A stretch of 64,000 bases of DNA, from the NCBI GenBank assembly GCA_964459445.1, contig CAYWMP010000002.1, forward strand, positions 22,713 to 86,712, written 5' to 3'. The translations under genes were made by a program, and so were the position numbers. Below are positions 34,734 through 43,531 of this stretch, one piece after another. The notes beneath the pieces are model-generated. The model was not told the DNA's origin and ran no database searches. It saw nothing but the letters and a program-made list of their open reading frames with translations. This DNA is from CAYWMP01 sp964459445 (GTDB taxonomy: Bacteria > Desulfobacterota > DSM-4660 > Desulfatiglandales > HGW-15). Position 1 is the first letter of the stretch. Each line of letters starts with the position of its first letter.

Positions 34734-36011
34734 TTAATTGAATTGAAGATAATTCAAATCCAGAGCCGCTTCGTCCACCGGCCCCAGGGTGACCAACGAT
34801 ATCCCGTTGCTCTTAAAGGCGTCTCGAGCCACGGTTACCACCTCATCCACCGTAACCTTCTCCAACTCGGACACGATTTCTTCATAGCTCACATACTTGC
34901 CATAGATATACTCATTTTTGGCAAGGCGCATCATCCGACTATCCGGACTTTCCGATGATAGCAATATGCCGCCCACGAGGTGTTCACGGGCCGCATCCAG
35001 ATCGACCTGGGTGATTCCCTGCTGTTGTATCTTTCTGATTTCCCGATTGATCACCTTAAGCACGCGGTTTACGGCGCCTGGATCGGTCGCAACATAGACC
35101 CCCATGAGACCGGTATCCACATAGGCCGAAAGAAAGGAATACACGGAATAGGCCAATCCCCTCTTCTCCCGTATTTCCTGAAACAATAGGGAACTCATGC
35201 TTCCGCCAAGGATGGTGTTCAATATGGCGGCGGCGAATCTCAGGTGGGCCTTGAGATGGGGCGCCTCCCCTCCCAGACAAAGATGAACTTGCTCCAGGTC
35301 CTTTTGATGGCACAGGGTGCCGGCATTTGGTTTGGGAACAGCCATCGGAGGCTCATTGTTCGAGCTTCCCAGAGAATTGAACAATGGCCTGAAAAATTCG
35401 ACGATCGCATCATGGTCTACATTTCCCGCTGCCGTGATGGCGATTCTATCCGGCGTATAGAAACGATCAATATAGCTGAGTACGGTCTCTTTATTAATGG
35501 CGGCTACCGTTTCATCTGTTCCCAGAACGGACATGCCGAGAGCGTGGTTCTTCCAGAAGAGCTCATTGAAAAGGACATGAATGTGCTCTTCAGGTGAATC
35601 CTCAACCATATTGATTTCCTGGAGGATGACTTGCCTTTCCCTATCCATGTCCCCCGGATCAAAGGTGGAATTTAGGAAAATATCAGATAGCACATCTGCA
35701 AGCGTGGCGAAGTGTTTGTCGAGAACCCTCGAGTGGAAGCAGGTGTTCTCTTTACCTGTAAAGGCATTGGAGAAGCCTCCGATGGCATCAAGCTCTTTGG
35801 CGATCTCCAGAGCGGTCCGCGCCTGTGTTCCCTTGAAAATCATGTGCTCGATAAAATGGGAGATGCCGTTTTCCTTCTCCACCTCTTCTCTTGACCCTAC
35901 ATTCACCCAAATACCTAAGGCCACGGACCGAAAATGATCCAGCCTTTCCGAGACGATCCTAATCCCGTTTTCCAATTGGGTTTTACGATACTGTGTCAAG
36001 ATTTTCTCCAA
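34734..36011 (-). CDS. M16 family zinc metallopeptidase
   Basis: A 425-residue processing-peptidase-like protease. The inverted zinc motif HFIEHM (about 49-54) is followed roughly 75 residues on by the third ligand Glu in the GKENTCFHSRV region, as in M16. The second, inactive half has RGLAYSVYSFLSAY. The frame overlaps the 3' end of pnp by 29 bases. Start options are TTG 36011 (AAGG upstream) or TTG 35999 (GGAG seven bases upstream); both lie within pnp and imply translational coupling. The role in this conserved location is unknown; a general peptide-degrading enzyme is likely. Confidence 0.9.
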   Translation of the reverse strand: MEKILTQYRKTQLENGIRIVSERLDHFRSVALGIWVNVGSREEVEKENGISHFIEHMIFKGTQARTALEIAKELDAIGGFSNAFTGKENTCFHSRVLDKHFATLADVLSDIFLNSTFDPGDMDRERQVILQEINMVEDSPEEHIHVLFNELFWKNHALGMSVLGTDETVAAINKETVLSYIDRFYTPDRIAITAAGNVDHDAIVEFFRPLFNSLGSSNNEPPMAVPKPNAGTLCHQKDLEQVHLCLGGEAPHLKAHLRFAAAILNTILGGSMSSLLFQEIREKRGLAYSVYSFLSAYVDTGLMGVYVATDPGAVNRVLKVINREIRKIQQQGITQVDLDAAREHLVGGILLSSESPDSRMMRLAKNEYIYGKYVSYEEIVSELEKVTVDEVVTVARDAFKSNGISLVTLGPVDEAALDLNYLQFN

Positions 36012-38082
36012 ATGCTGCCTTGCGTGACAGGGCTATTTTTCCGTTTTTGTCAATATCGAGAACCTTAACCAGGACTTCATCGCCTTCTTTGAGGATATCG
36101 GTCACCTTATTAACCCTTTCCCTGTCCAACTGGGAAATGTGAATCAATCCGTCTGTTCCGGGGAATATTTCCACAAAGGCCCCAAAGTCCATGATCTTGA
36201 CTACCTTCCCAAGGTAGTTTTTGCCTATCTCCGCGTCCTGGGTGATTCGCCGAATCATATCAAGGGCAAGATTCACTCTTTCGGCGTCCGCCCCCGCAAC
36301 AACAACCTTCCCCTCGTCATCCACATCGATCTTGGCTTCGCTGGTCGTGCTGATTTCCCTTATCACCTTACCCCCCGGCCCGATAAGGGTTCGGACCTTC
36401 TCCGGTTTTATCTTGAGTGTGACAATGACCGGTGCATATTGTGAGACTTCGCTTCTTGGAACGGGGATGGCTTGATCCATTGCGTCCAGGATATGGAGCC
36501 TTGCTTCCTTTGCCTGGCTCAGGGCCTGTTGCATCACATCCCTCGTGATCCCGTCAATTTTGATATCCATCTGTAGAGCGGTAATGCCGTCACGCGTCCC
36601 CGCCACTTTGAAGTCCATATCACCGTAGTGATCCTCGTCGCCGATGATATCCGTGAGAACGACGATCTTTTCACCATCGGTTACAAGGCCCATGGCCACG
36701 CCTGCAACGGCTTCTTTAATGGGAACCCCGGCATCCATGAGTGACAGGGAGCCCCCGCAAACACTGGCCATGGAGGAGGAGCCGTTGGATTCGAGGATCT
36801 CTGAAACCACGCGAACGGTATAATCAAAATCTTCCTTTTCAGGAAGCACGGGCAAAAGGGACCGTCGCGCCAAAGCGCCATGACCGATTTCCCTCCGGCC
36901 TGGTCCCCCCAGTCTTCTGGCTTCTCCCACGGAATAGGGAGGGAAGTTGTAATGGAATATGAAGTTTCTGAAAGTGATACCGTATATGGTTTCCATCCTT
37001 TGATCGTCCATACCGGTGCCCAGGGTAGTCAGGACCATGGCCTGTGTCTCCCCCCTTGTGAAAAGGGCGGATCCATGGACCCGAGGCAAAACCCCAACCA
37101 GACAATCCAGGGATCTGACCTCCGTGAAGGAGCGCCCGTCCATTCTTTTTCCCTCTTCAAGGATCAGCCGCCGCACCATCTTCTTTTCAAGGTCGTGTAG
37201 AATTTCTTTGGCCTCTCCGGCCTTGGCCTCTTCATCTTCGGAGAGGCTGCCCAGGACCTTGATTGCGACATCGTCCCTTCCCTTTTGCCGCAGTTGCTTG
37301 TCCGCAGTCGTAACGACCGTCTCGAACAGGGGCTTTGCCATGCCCGCTATTCTGTTATGGAAGGCCTCATCCTTGATTGGAGGCGCCACCTGTCTCTTGG
37401 CTTTGCCGACCTCCCTCTTCATTTGCTCTTGCACGTCAAGCATGGGTTGAAGGGCCTCATGTCCGTAAAAGATGGCCTCTATCATATCCGATTCCGAAGC
37501 GAAAGTTGCCCCTCCTTCAACCATGACGACCGCAGATCGATTTCCAGCAACAATAAGATTGATATCGCTCTCTTCCTGTTCGGATCGGGTCGGATTCGCC
37601 ACAAACTTCCCTTCGACCCTCGACACCCTGACAGCCGCAATGGGGCCGTCGAAAGGAACATCCGAGATCTCAAGAGCCGTTGATGCCCCCAGGATGGCCA
37701 ATACGTCCGCCTCATTCTCTTTATCCGTAGAAAGTACGCTTGCGATGACTTGCGTCTCGTAGAAATAGCCGTCCGGGAAAAGAGGTCGCAGGGGCCTATC
37801 TATGAGCCTGGCTGTTAATGTTTCCTTCTCACTCGGTCTTCCTATGTCCCTGCGAAAGTAATTGCCCGGGATTCTCCCGCCGGCATAGGACATCTCCTGG
37901 TATTCTACGGTCAAGGGCAAAAAGTCTATGCCTTCGCGCACCTGATCCGTCGATACCGCTGTGACCAGGACAACCGTCTCTCCGAGCGTGACGACCGCAG
38001 AACCACTCGCCTGCCTGGCTATTCGACCGGTTTCTAAATGTAATGACTGACCGTTTATTTCAACTGAATATTGCTTAATCAT
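35983..38082 (-). CDS. pnp: Polyribonucleotide nucleotidyltransferase (PNPase)
   Basis: About 699 residues, normal for PNPase, the phosphorolytic 3'-5' exoribonuclease. Two RNase PH domains (1-220 and about 300-540) are followed by a KH domain (IGPGGKVIREI) and an S1 domain (GAFVEIFPGTDGLIHIS). Active-site features GRREIGHGALA and DIIGDEDHYGDMDFKVAG are intact. The start is ATG 38082 (IKQYSVEING); upstream GTG 38118 and ATG 38094 are in frame but the conserved start and GGAAGG spacing favour 38082. It lies 83 bases after rpsO, the universal rpsO-pnp pair. Its end overlaps the M16 gene. Confidence 0.97.
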   Translation of the reverse strand: MIKQYSVEINGQSLHLETGRIARQASGSAVVTLGETVVLVTAVSTDQVREGIDFLPLTVEYQEMSYAGGRIPGNYFRRDIGRPSEKETLTARLIDRPLRPLFPDGYFYETQVIASVLSTDKENEADVLAILGASTALEISDVPFDGPIAAVRVSRVEGKFVANPTRSEQEESDINLIVAGNRSAVVMVEGGATFASESDMIEAIFYGHEALQPMLDVQEQMKREVGKAKRQVAPPIKDEAFHNRIAGMAKPLFETVVTTADKQLRQKGRDDVAIKVLGSLSEDEEAKAGEAKEILHDLEKKMVRRLILEEGKRMDGRSFTEVRSLDCLVGVLPRVHGSALFTRGETQAMVLTTLGTGMDDQRMETIYGITFRNFIFHYNFPPYSVGEARRLGGPGRREIGHGALARRSLLPVLPEKEDFDYTVRVVSEILESNGSSSMASVCGGSLSLMDAGVPIKEAVAGVAMGLVTDGEKIVVLTDIIGDEDHYGDMDFKVAGTRDGITALQMDIKIDGITRDVMQQALSQAKEARLHILDAMDQAIPVPRSEVSQYAPVIVTLKIKPEKVRTLIGPGGKVIREISTTSEAKIDVDDEGKVVVAGADAERVNLALDMIRRITQDAEIGKNYLGKVVKIMDFGAFVEIFPGTDGLIHISQLDRERVNKVTDILKEGDEVLVKVLDIDKNGKIALSRKAAFGENLDTVS

Positions 38083-38165
38083 ATGAGTACCCATCCTTCC
38101 GATGATTAGTGAATTCACTCTGACTACCCCAAATAGAGGCCCCCGGTTTTAAGAACCGATCAAGC

Positions 38166-38435
38166 CTATTTTCGGAGTCCGAGTTCTTTGATAATGCTTT
38201 GATATCTCTTGAGGTCTCTCTTCTTGACATAATTAAGGAGTCTTCTTCTCTGACCCACCAGTTTCAGCAGGCCTCTGCGCGAATGATGATCTTTCTTGTG
38301 AACCTTGAAATGATCGGTCAAGTAATTGATGCGATTGCTTAGAAGGGCTATTTGGACTTCCGGTGAACCTGTGTCCTTGTCGTGGACCTTATACTGGTCG
38401 ATGATTTGCCTCTTGGCATCTGGATTCAAAACCAC
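38166..38435 (-). CDS. rpsO: 30S ribosomal protein S15
   Basis: An 89-residue S15, exactly the usual length, binding 16S rRNA helices 20-22. It shows HDKDTGSPEVQIALLSNRI, LTDHFKVHKKDHHSRRGL and RRRLLNYVKKRD. The start codon is GTG 38435 behind GAAGGAGGT. In many bacteria S15 represses its own mRNA through the leader. Here most of the leader is taken up by an inverted-repeat element at 38457-38590. Confidence 0.97.
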   Translation of the reverse strand: MVLNPDAKRQIIDQYKVHDKDTGSPEVQIALLSNRINYLTDHFKVHKKDHHSRRGLLKLVGQRRRLLNYVKKRDLKRYQSIIKELGLRK

Positions 38436-38456
38436 TTTCCGTACCTCCTTCAGGAA

Positions 38457-38590
38457 TTAATTAGCGTCCATCCAGAAATGGTAATTTTTCGCAATTTCTG
38501 CATCAGACTTATCCCGCACTTTCATGAAAATGTGGGGTCTTCGGCTTGAACATGCAAAACTATCTCATTTCTGGAAGGACGCAAGTTAAT
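38457..38590. repeat. MITE-like inverted-repeat element in the rpsO leader
   Basis: The left end TTAATTAGCGTCC then A then TCCAGAAATG (38457-38480) matches the reverse complement of the right end, TTAACTTGCGTCC then T then TCCAGAAATG (38590-38567), with four mismatches. TTAA lies at both extremities. The interior of about 85 bases has smaller palindromes and no gene. It occupies nearly all of the truB-rpsO gap, so it either carries the rpsO promoter or is transcribed as part of the leader. Confidence 0.65.
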
Positions 38591-38662
38591 GATTGAAATG
38601 AATATAAACTCGTAAATTTAACGTTTCATAGGGAATGCAAAACCGCCCCCGCTCGGAAGTCT

Positions 38663-39598
38663 TTAGGTAAATACTCTCTCTATCCTCGACAGATCCCCCT
38701 TATGAGCGTTGCTATTTGAAATTTCTACCAGGGCGATGAGGTCTCCTCCGCTTATCGCCTTGATTGGGCCCCCCTCCCATTTGGCGAGCTCGCTATGGCC
38801 TATTAACTCATCAGTTTTGGGCTGATAGCCGTTCCTGATTTTCTGGGCCATTTCTTTTCCGATTTCGATTTCTTTCAACTGGCGCAGCGCATTGCGAAGA
38901 GGAATCATGTTGCTGCGATATCCCTCTTTCGCGCTCTTCGGATCCGAAGCCTTTAGCGCCAAGGACTCCTCCACCGAGAAAGGGAAGCTGGATAGCCGCC
39001 TCAAAGCCACGAGATGTCCGCCCGGCCCCAATCGCCTCCCCAAATCATTGCCAAGGGTCCGAATATAGGTCCCCTTGGAACAGGCCACCTCAAAAGTCAC
39101 ATCCGGCAAATTCATGGAAATGATTTCCAGTTGACGCACCCTCACCTTTCTTTTCTGAAGAGCCACGTCAAGGCCTTTTCTCGCCAAGTCGTAGGCCCTT
39201 TTCCCCTTTACTTTCAGGGCTGAAAAGCTCGGTGGGGTCTGCTCGATCTCCCCGATGAATTCACCCGCCATTTCCTCGATAAAAGCCCGATCAAGCTCTG
39301 GCACGGACCTGGTCTTCAGGATTTTGCCTGTGAGATCCTGGGTGTCGGTTTCCACCCCCAATCTCAAGGTGGCTCTGTAGGTTTTTTCACCCGCCATAAG
39401 ATAGGGCGAAAGTTTTGTGCCTTGCCCCAGTAAAATTATCAATAGACCGGTGGCAAAAGGATCCAACGTGCCTGCATGGCCCACCTTTTTTATGCCCAAG
39501 ATCTTCTTGATCCGATTGACCACTTGAAATGAGGTCTCATCCTCAACCTTATCAATCAGAAGTATGCCGTCATCAGGGTTAGCCATAGGGTCAATCAT
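38663..39598 (-). CDS. truB: tRNA pseudouridine(55) synthase
   Basis: A 311-residue TruB that makes pseudouridine 55 in the T loop of tRNAs. The catalytic Asp is in GHAGTLDPFATGLL (about 41-54). KTYRATLRLGVETDTQD, PPSFSALKVKGKRAYDLAR and CSKGTYIRTLGNDLG follow, then a C-terminal PUA domain. The start ATG 39598 overlaps the rbfA stop as ATGA; an alternative ATG 39586 is possible. Many relatives have nrnA between rbfA and truB; it is absent here. Confidence 0.96.
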   Translation of the reverse strand: MIDPMANPDDGILLIDKVEDETSFQVVNRIKKILGIKKVGHAGTLDPFATGLLIILLGQGTKLSPYLMAGEKTYRATLRLGVETDTQDLTGKILKTRSVPELDRAFIEEMAGEFIGEIEQTPPSFSALKVKGKRAYDLARKGLDVALQKRKVRVRQLEIISMNLPDVTFEVACSKGTYIRTLGNDLGRRLGPGGHLVALRRLSSFPFSVEESLALKASDPKSAKEGYRSNMIPLRNALRQLKEIEIGKEMAQKIRNGYQPKTDELIGHSELAKWEGGPIKAISGGDLIALVEISNSNAHKGDLSRIERVFT

Positions 39599-39963
39599 TC
39601 TTCGATGGCCGTGGACGGATGCACCTTGAGCTTTTTGAATAATTTCTCCATCTGATCCCCCTTCTCCAGGGTAGGATCATACTTAAAAATGATGTCCGGG
39701 ACATACTTCATATCCAGGCGATGGCCGATTTCCCGCCTTATGAAACCCTTTGCTCTATCCAGTCCCGCTTGAACACTTTTGATATCCTCTTCGCTCCCCA
39801 TAATGCTGTAAAAGGCCCTGGCGTGCTTGAGATCATTACTGACATGAATCCCCGTCAGCGTCACACCCTTGATCCTTGGGTCTCTTACCCTTCTCAGCAA
39901 TAGCTCTGCTAGCTCTCGCATGATCTGATCGCCGACCCGCACTGACCTTTTTCCGGCAAGCAT
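39595..39963 (-). CDS. rbfA: 30S ribosome-binding factor A
   Basis: A 122-residue RbfA, a KH-fold factor for late 30S maturation and cold adaptation. It has VGDQIMRELAELLLRRVRDPR, VTLTGIHVSNDLKHARAFYS and FIRREIGHRLDMKYVPDI, normal length. It overlaps truB by four bases, so translation is coupled. It lies 53 bases after the DUF503 gene, the standard infB-ylxP-rbfA order. Confidence 0.95.
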   Translation of the reverse strand: MLAGKRSVRVGDQIMRELAELLLRRVRDPRIKGVTLTGIHVSNDLKHARAFYSIMGSEEDIKSVQAGLDRAKGFIRREIGHRLDMKYVPDIIFKYDPTLEKGDQMEKLFKKLKVHPSTAIEE

Positions 39964-40016
39964 TCTATTTCACCATACTCCCTTAAACAGACACCGTGAC
40001 ATCCTTCATCTGCCTA

Positions 40017-40304
40017 TTAGACATTCAAAATCTCCATCTTAGTATCCACAATCTCAGCCAGGTACAGGGATTCCAAGTAATCCAAAACATTGTTCAGGGA
40101 AGCATCGATATGTCGTCGATCATTTCCAACCGAACTCACTCCCAACTCGATCTTTTGCCATTTATCATTAGAGCCGGTCTCTGCAATGGCCACATTGAAC
40201 TTGTGCTTCACCTTGTCGACCATGCTCTTTACAATCTTTCTTTTACCCTTCAATGAACGGTTATCATGCAAGAGGAGGTCAATTTTCAAAATGCCGACAA
40301 CCAT
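40017..40304 (-). CDS. DUF503 family protein (YlxP-like)
   Basis: A 95-residue DUF503 protein with VVGILKIDLLLHDNRSLKGKR at the N-terminus and VAIAETGSNDKWQKIELGVS in the middle, both family marks. The family is small, basic and nearly always found between infB and rbfA. A link to ribosome assembly has been proposed from position, but no molecular function is established. The 217-base gap to infB holds GCTTAAGGCTCAAAGCTTAAG-type repeats only. Confidence 0.92.
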   Translation of the reverse strand: MVVGILKIDLLLHDNRSLKGKRKIVKSMVDKVKHKFNVAIAETGSNDKWQKIELGVSSVGNDRRHIDASLNNVLDYLESLYLAEIVDTKMEILNV

Positions 40305-40521
40305 AATTGTGCCAATTTAGCCTTTTTCGATTCTACATATTCTAGGCAATGTCTTTATAGGGACGAAGACGGAAAAAAAGCTAAGGGCTTAAGGCTCAAA
40401 GCTTAAGTCAATGTGTCTTTCCCTTGTGCCTTACGTCTTACACCTTGGGCCCGTCTGCTTTGATTCCCGAGGCCCTTCACATTCAAAAATCATAATAAAG
40501 CGCTGTGATACAAACCATGAT

Positions 40522-43173
40522 CTATAACTCTGCCGCCACTTCCTGGATCTGATAAACCTCAAATACGTCGCCTTGCTTAATATCCTGGAAATTCTCCAGC
40601 CCTATACCGCATTCATAGCCGGTCTGGACGTCTTTGACATCCTCCTTAAATCGTCTGAGAGATGCCACCTTCCCATCGTAAATCACGACATCATCCCTCA
40701 AGAGGCGAACATGGGCATTTCTTTCAACATGCCCGTCCGTGACATAACAACCCGCCACCGTTCCTATCTTGGGCACTCGAAACACATCTTTAATATCCAC
40801 ACGCCCTATGATGTTTTCCTTTAAGATCGGCTCAAGCAATCCGGTCATGGCCAATTTAATATCCTTTATGACATCGTAGATTACGTCATAATAGCGAATA
40901 TCGACCTTTTCCTTTTCCGCGATTTCGGTCACCCTTGGATTCGCCCTGACATTGAAACCGATGATGATGGCTTTTGAGGCTGTTGCGAGCATGACGTCCG
41001 ATTCCGTTATGCCCCCGGTAGAAGAATGGATCATCCTAAGTTTCACCTCTTGGGTAGACAACTTGGTCAAGGCGTCCGCCAGGGCCTCGAGTGAGCCCTG
41101 TACATCTGCTTTTAGGACGATGCTGAGTTCTTTCACTTCTCCTTCTTTTATCTTCTCAAACAGATCATCCAGGCTGACGATACCCGTGCGGGCGATCTCC
41201 TTTTGTCTTGCCTGGGTCTGTCGTGCCTCAATAATCTGTTTTGCGCCCTTCTCATCCTGAACCACGATAAACTCATCCCCCGCCATCGGAACGCCGGAAA
41301 TACCATAGACCTCGGCCGGCATGGAGGGTCCTGCTGATTTCATGCGCTTTCCGCGGCTATTGAGCATGGCCCTTACTCGACCATGGTTTTCCCCGCAGAT
41401 AAAGTAGTCCCCCTGCTTGAGCGTCCCTCCCTTGATGAGCACTGTGGCAATGGGTCCTTTGCTTTTGTCCAGCCTTGCTTCAATGATGGTGCCCCTTGCC
41501 GACTTGTCCGGATTCGCCTTGAGTTCCAGCAACTCGGACTGCAATTGGATGAGTTCCAACAATTCATCTACACCCTGTCCTGTCTTGGCGGAAATATTGC
41601 CGTAAATGGTCTCCCCGCCCCAATCTTCGGGAGTTAACTCAAGTTCCGCCAATTCCCTCTTCACCTTGTCGGGATTTGCGTTAGCCTTATCGATCTTGTT
41701 GACGGCTACTATAATGGGGATGTCTGCGGCGCGGGCGTGGTTGACCGCCTCCTTGGTTTGAGGCATAACACCGTCATCGGCCGCAACAACCAGGACTATG
41801 AGATCGGTGACCTTTGCCCCCCTTGCCCGCATGGCCGTAAACGCTTCGTGCCCCGGTGTATCGAGAAAGACGATATTTGCACTTTCCTTTTCAACATAAT
41901 AGGCGCCAATATGCTGAGTAATCCCACCCGATTCACCGGCGATGATGTTGGACTCCCTGATGTAGTCCAACAGAGATGTCTTACCATGGTCAACATGACC
42001 CATGATGGTCACGACAGGCGGTCTTGGTTGCAATTCTTCCGGTTTATCCTCATCCTCGGCGAGAAAGCCTTCCATCTCAAATTGATCCAATTCGAGCTCA
42101 TAACCAAATTCATCCGCTACCAGTGAGGCTGTTTCAAAATCGATGGATTGATTGATGCCTGCCGGAGCGCCCAAGGCCATCAGTTTTCTGATGAGTTCTG
42201 CTGCTTTGGTGCCCATCGCCTTTGCAAGTTCGGCAACGGTTACCTGTTCTTGAACCTTTATCCTCCTTTTGATGGCCTTTGGTACGGTTATCTCGGTTTG
42301 CTTTAGTTTTTTTCTGGATTCCTTGCCGACATCCTTCTTTTTGCGCCGGACCGGCCTCCCCTCATAGAGATCGGCGCGCTCAAACACTTCCAATTTACGA
42401 TGCCGGACAACCCCCTTGGGCGTGGCCTCTCCTTTTCCTCGCTTTTTCTTATCCTTCTTTTTACGGCCCGGTTTTCCCTTCTTCTCCTCCGGCGCAGCGG
42501 GTTCGGGTTGGACCGGCATTTTTTTGGCCTTAGCAGGGGTGGGGCTTTTTGTTTCGACTTCTTTGGCGGCCTTTTTCTGCAATAGCGTCTTTAGTGGACC
42601 TTCCAAGGGGCCCTTGATGATCTTGGCGGGCTTACCGGATTTTTTCTTTTTCGCCTTCTTTCCCTTTTCAACAGGCTTTTCCTTGACTTCAGGCTCCGCT
42701 TCCAACGCTTCTTCAGCTTCCAGACCGGTGGTCTCTTTCGTGGGAACAGCCCTGCCTTCCAAATCCTTCTTCTCTACTTCTTCCGGTCCAACCTTTGCTT
42801 CTTCAATCCCTTTCTTTTTCTTTGCCCTCTTTGCAGTTTTCTTTGGGGTTGGAACTGCTTCCTTAATTGCTTCTTCCGGGGGTGTCGCAGGCGCTTCCTT
42901 TCCCAGTTCCTCTTCAACCTCAACGACAGGCTTCGCGGGTTCTTTCCTGACTGTCTTTTTTCGGCGACGTATGACTGTCGGTTTGATCCGTTTTTCTACT
43001 ATGACTTCAGACACAACGCCCGCAACGATATCTTTGGCCTTGGCCACTGCGCCCTCATCCAGAGTGCTCATGTAATTCTTGATACTCATCCCTCCGTCCT
43101 GCAACTTTACAACGAGCTCCTTGCTGTCCAAATTGAGCTCTCTGGCTAACTCATAGACCCTGACTTTCGCCAT
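40522..43173 (-). CDS. infB: Translation initiation factor IF-2
   Basis: An 883-residue IF-2, the GTPase placing initiator tRNA on the 30S subunit. The N-terminus MAKVRVYELARELNLDSKEL is the IF2-N domain. Residues about 65-290 are a long Lys/Glu/Ala/Pro-rich low-complexity linker. A second IF2-N domain follows (about 305-355). The G domain starts near 385 with GHVDHGKTSLLD (about 390-401), DTPGHEAF and NKIDK. Domains II, III and the fMet-tRNA binding C2 domain close the protein. The whole linker is encoded without frame interruption. Confidence 0.97.
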   Translation of the reverse strand: MAKVRVYELARELNLDSKELVVKLQDGGMSIKNYMSTLDEGAVAKAKDIVAGVVSEVIVEKRIKPTVIRRRKKTVRKEPAKPVVEVEEELGKEAPATPPEEAIKEAVPTPKKTAKRAKKKKGIEEAKVGPEEVEKKDLEGRAVPTKETTGLEAEEALEAEPEVKEKPVEKGKKAKKKKSGKPAKIIKGPLEGPLKTLLQKKAAKEVETKSPTPAKAKKMPVQPEPAAPEEKKGKPGRKKKDKKKRGKGEATPKGVVRHRKLEVFERADLYEGRPVRRKKKDVGKESRKKLKQTEITVPKAIKRRIKVQEQVTVAELAKAMGTKAAELIRKLMALGAPAGINQSIDFETASLVADEFGYELELDQFEMEGFLAEDEDKPEELQPRPPVVTIMGHVDHGKTSLLDYIRESNIIAGESGGITQHIGAYYVEKESANIVFLDTPGHEAFTAMRARGAKVTDLIVLVVAADDGVMPQTKEAVNHARAADIPIIVAVNKIDKANANPDKVKRELAELELTPEDWGGETIYGNISAKTGQGVDELLELIQLQSELLELKANPDKSARGTIIEARLDKSKGPIATVLIKGGTLKQGDYFICGENHGRVRAMLNSRGKRMKSAGPSMPAEVYGISGVPMAGDEFIVVQDEKGAKQIIEARQTQARQKEIARTGIVSLDDLFEKIKEGEVKELSIVLKADVQGSLEALADALTKLSTQEVKLRMIHSSTGGITESDVMLATASKAIIIGFNVRANPRVTEIAEKEKVDIRYYDVIYDVIKDIKLAMTGLLEPILKENIIGRVDIKDVFRVPKIGTVAGCYVTDGHVERNAHVRLLRDDVVIYDGKVASLRRFKEDVKDVQTGYECGIGLENFQDIKQGDVFEVYQIQEVAAEL

Positions 43174-43225
43174 TTAATCCCCCAAACACGTTCTCTTAGT
43201 ATCGTCTGATTCCTATGTCCCTTGT

Positions 43226-43531
43226 TTACTGATAATCGAAATCCATCTTTCTACTGCTGACGGCAATGTCCTCTGCGTCCTTAAGAGCGAGACTCGCATC
43301 TATCGCCTTTTCGCTCTTCAGCGTCCTTTGGAGGCGCCTGTTATTTTTCAATAGATCAATGCAAGTCCTATTCTCACACACATAGGCGCCTCTACCCGGT
43401 CGCCTCCCATGAATATCTCTTTCAAGTTGACCTTTTTCGTTCAAAACGAGCCGAACAAGTTCGTATTTTTTTCGCTTGGAACCGCAGGATATGCATGTCC
43501 TGATAGGGATATGCTTCTTAGCCGTCCCCAT
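43226..43531 (-). CDS. ylxR: YlxR family RNA-binding protein (DUF448)
   Basis: A 101-residue YlxR/DUF448 protein with RTCISCGSKRKKYELVRLV and GRRPGRGAYVCENRTCI, the GRGAY motif being diagnostic. It overlaps the nusA 3' end by 14 bases and lies 52 bases before infB, its normal place. The family binds nucleic acid; a role with RNase P or as a nucleoid-associated regulator has been reported for homologues. Slightly longer than the roughly 90-residue average. Confidence 0.93.
   Translation of the reverse strand: MGTAKKHIPIRTCISCGSKRKKYELVRLVLNEKGQLERDIHGRRPGRGAYVCENRTCIDLLKNNRRLQRTLKSEKAIDASLALKDAEDIAVSSRKMDFDYQ

Noticed and set aside
42416..43075. Plus-strand frame of 219 codons, Phe/Ser rich
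   Set aside because: It mirrors the Lys/Glu-rich linker of infB; low-complexity antisense shadow.
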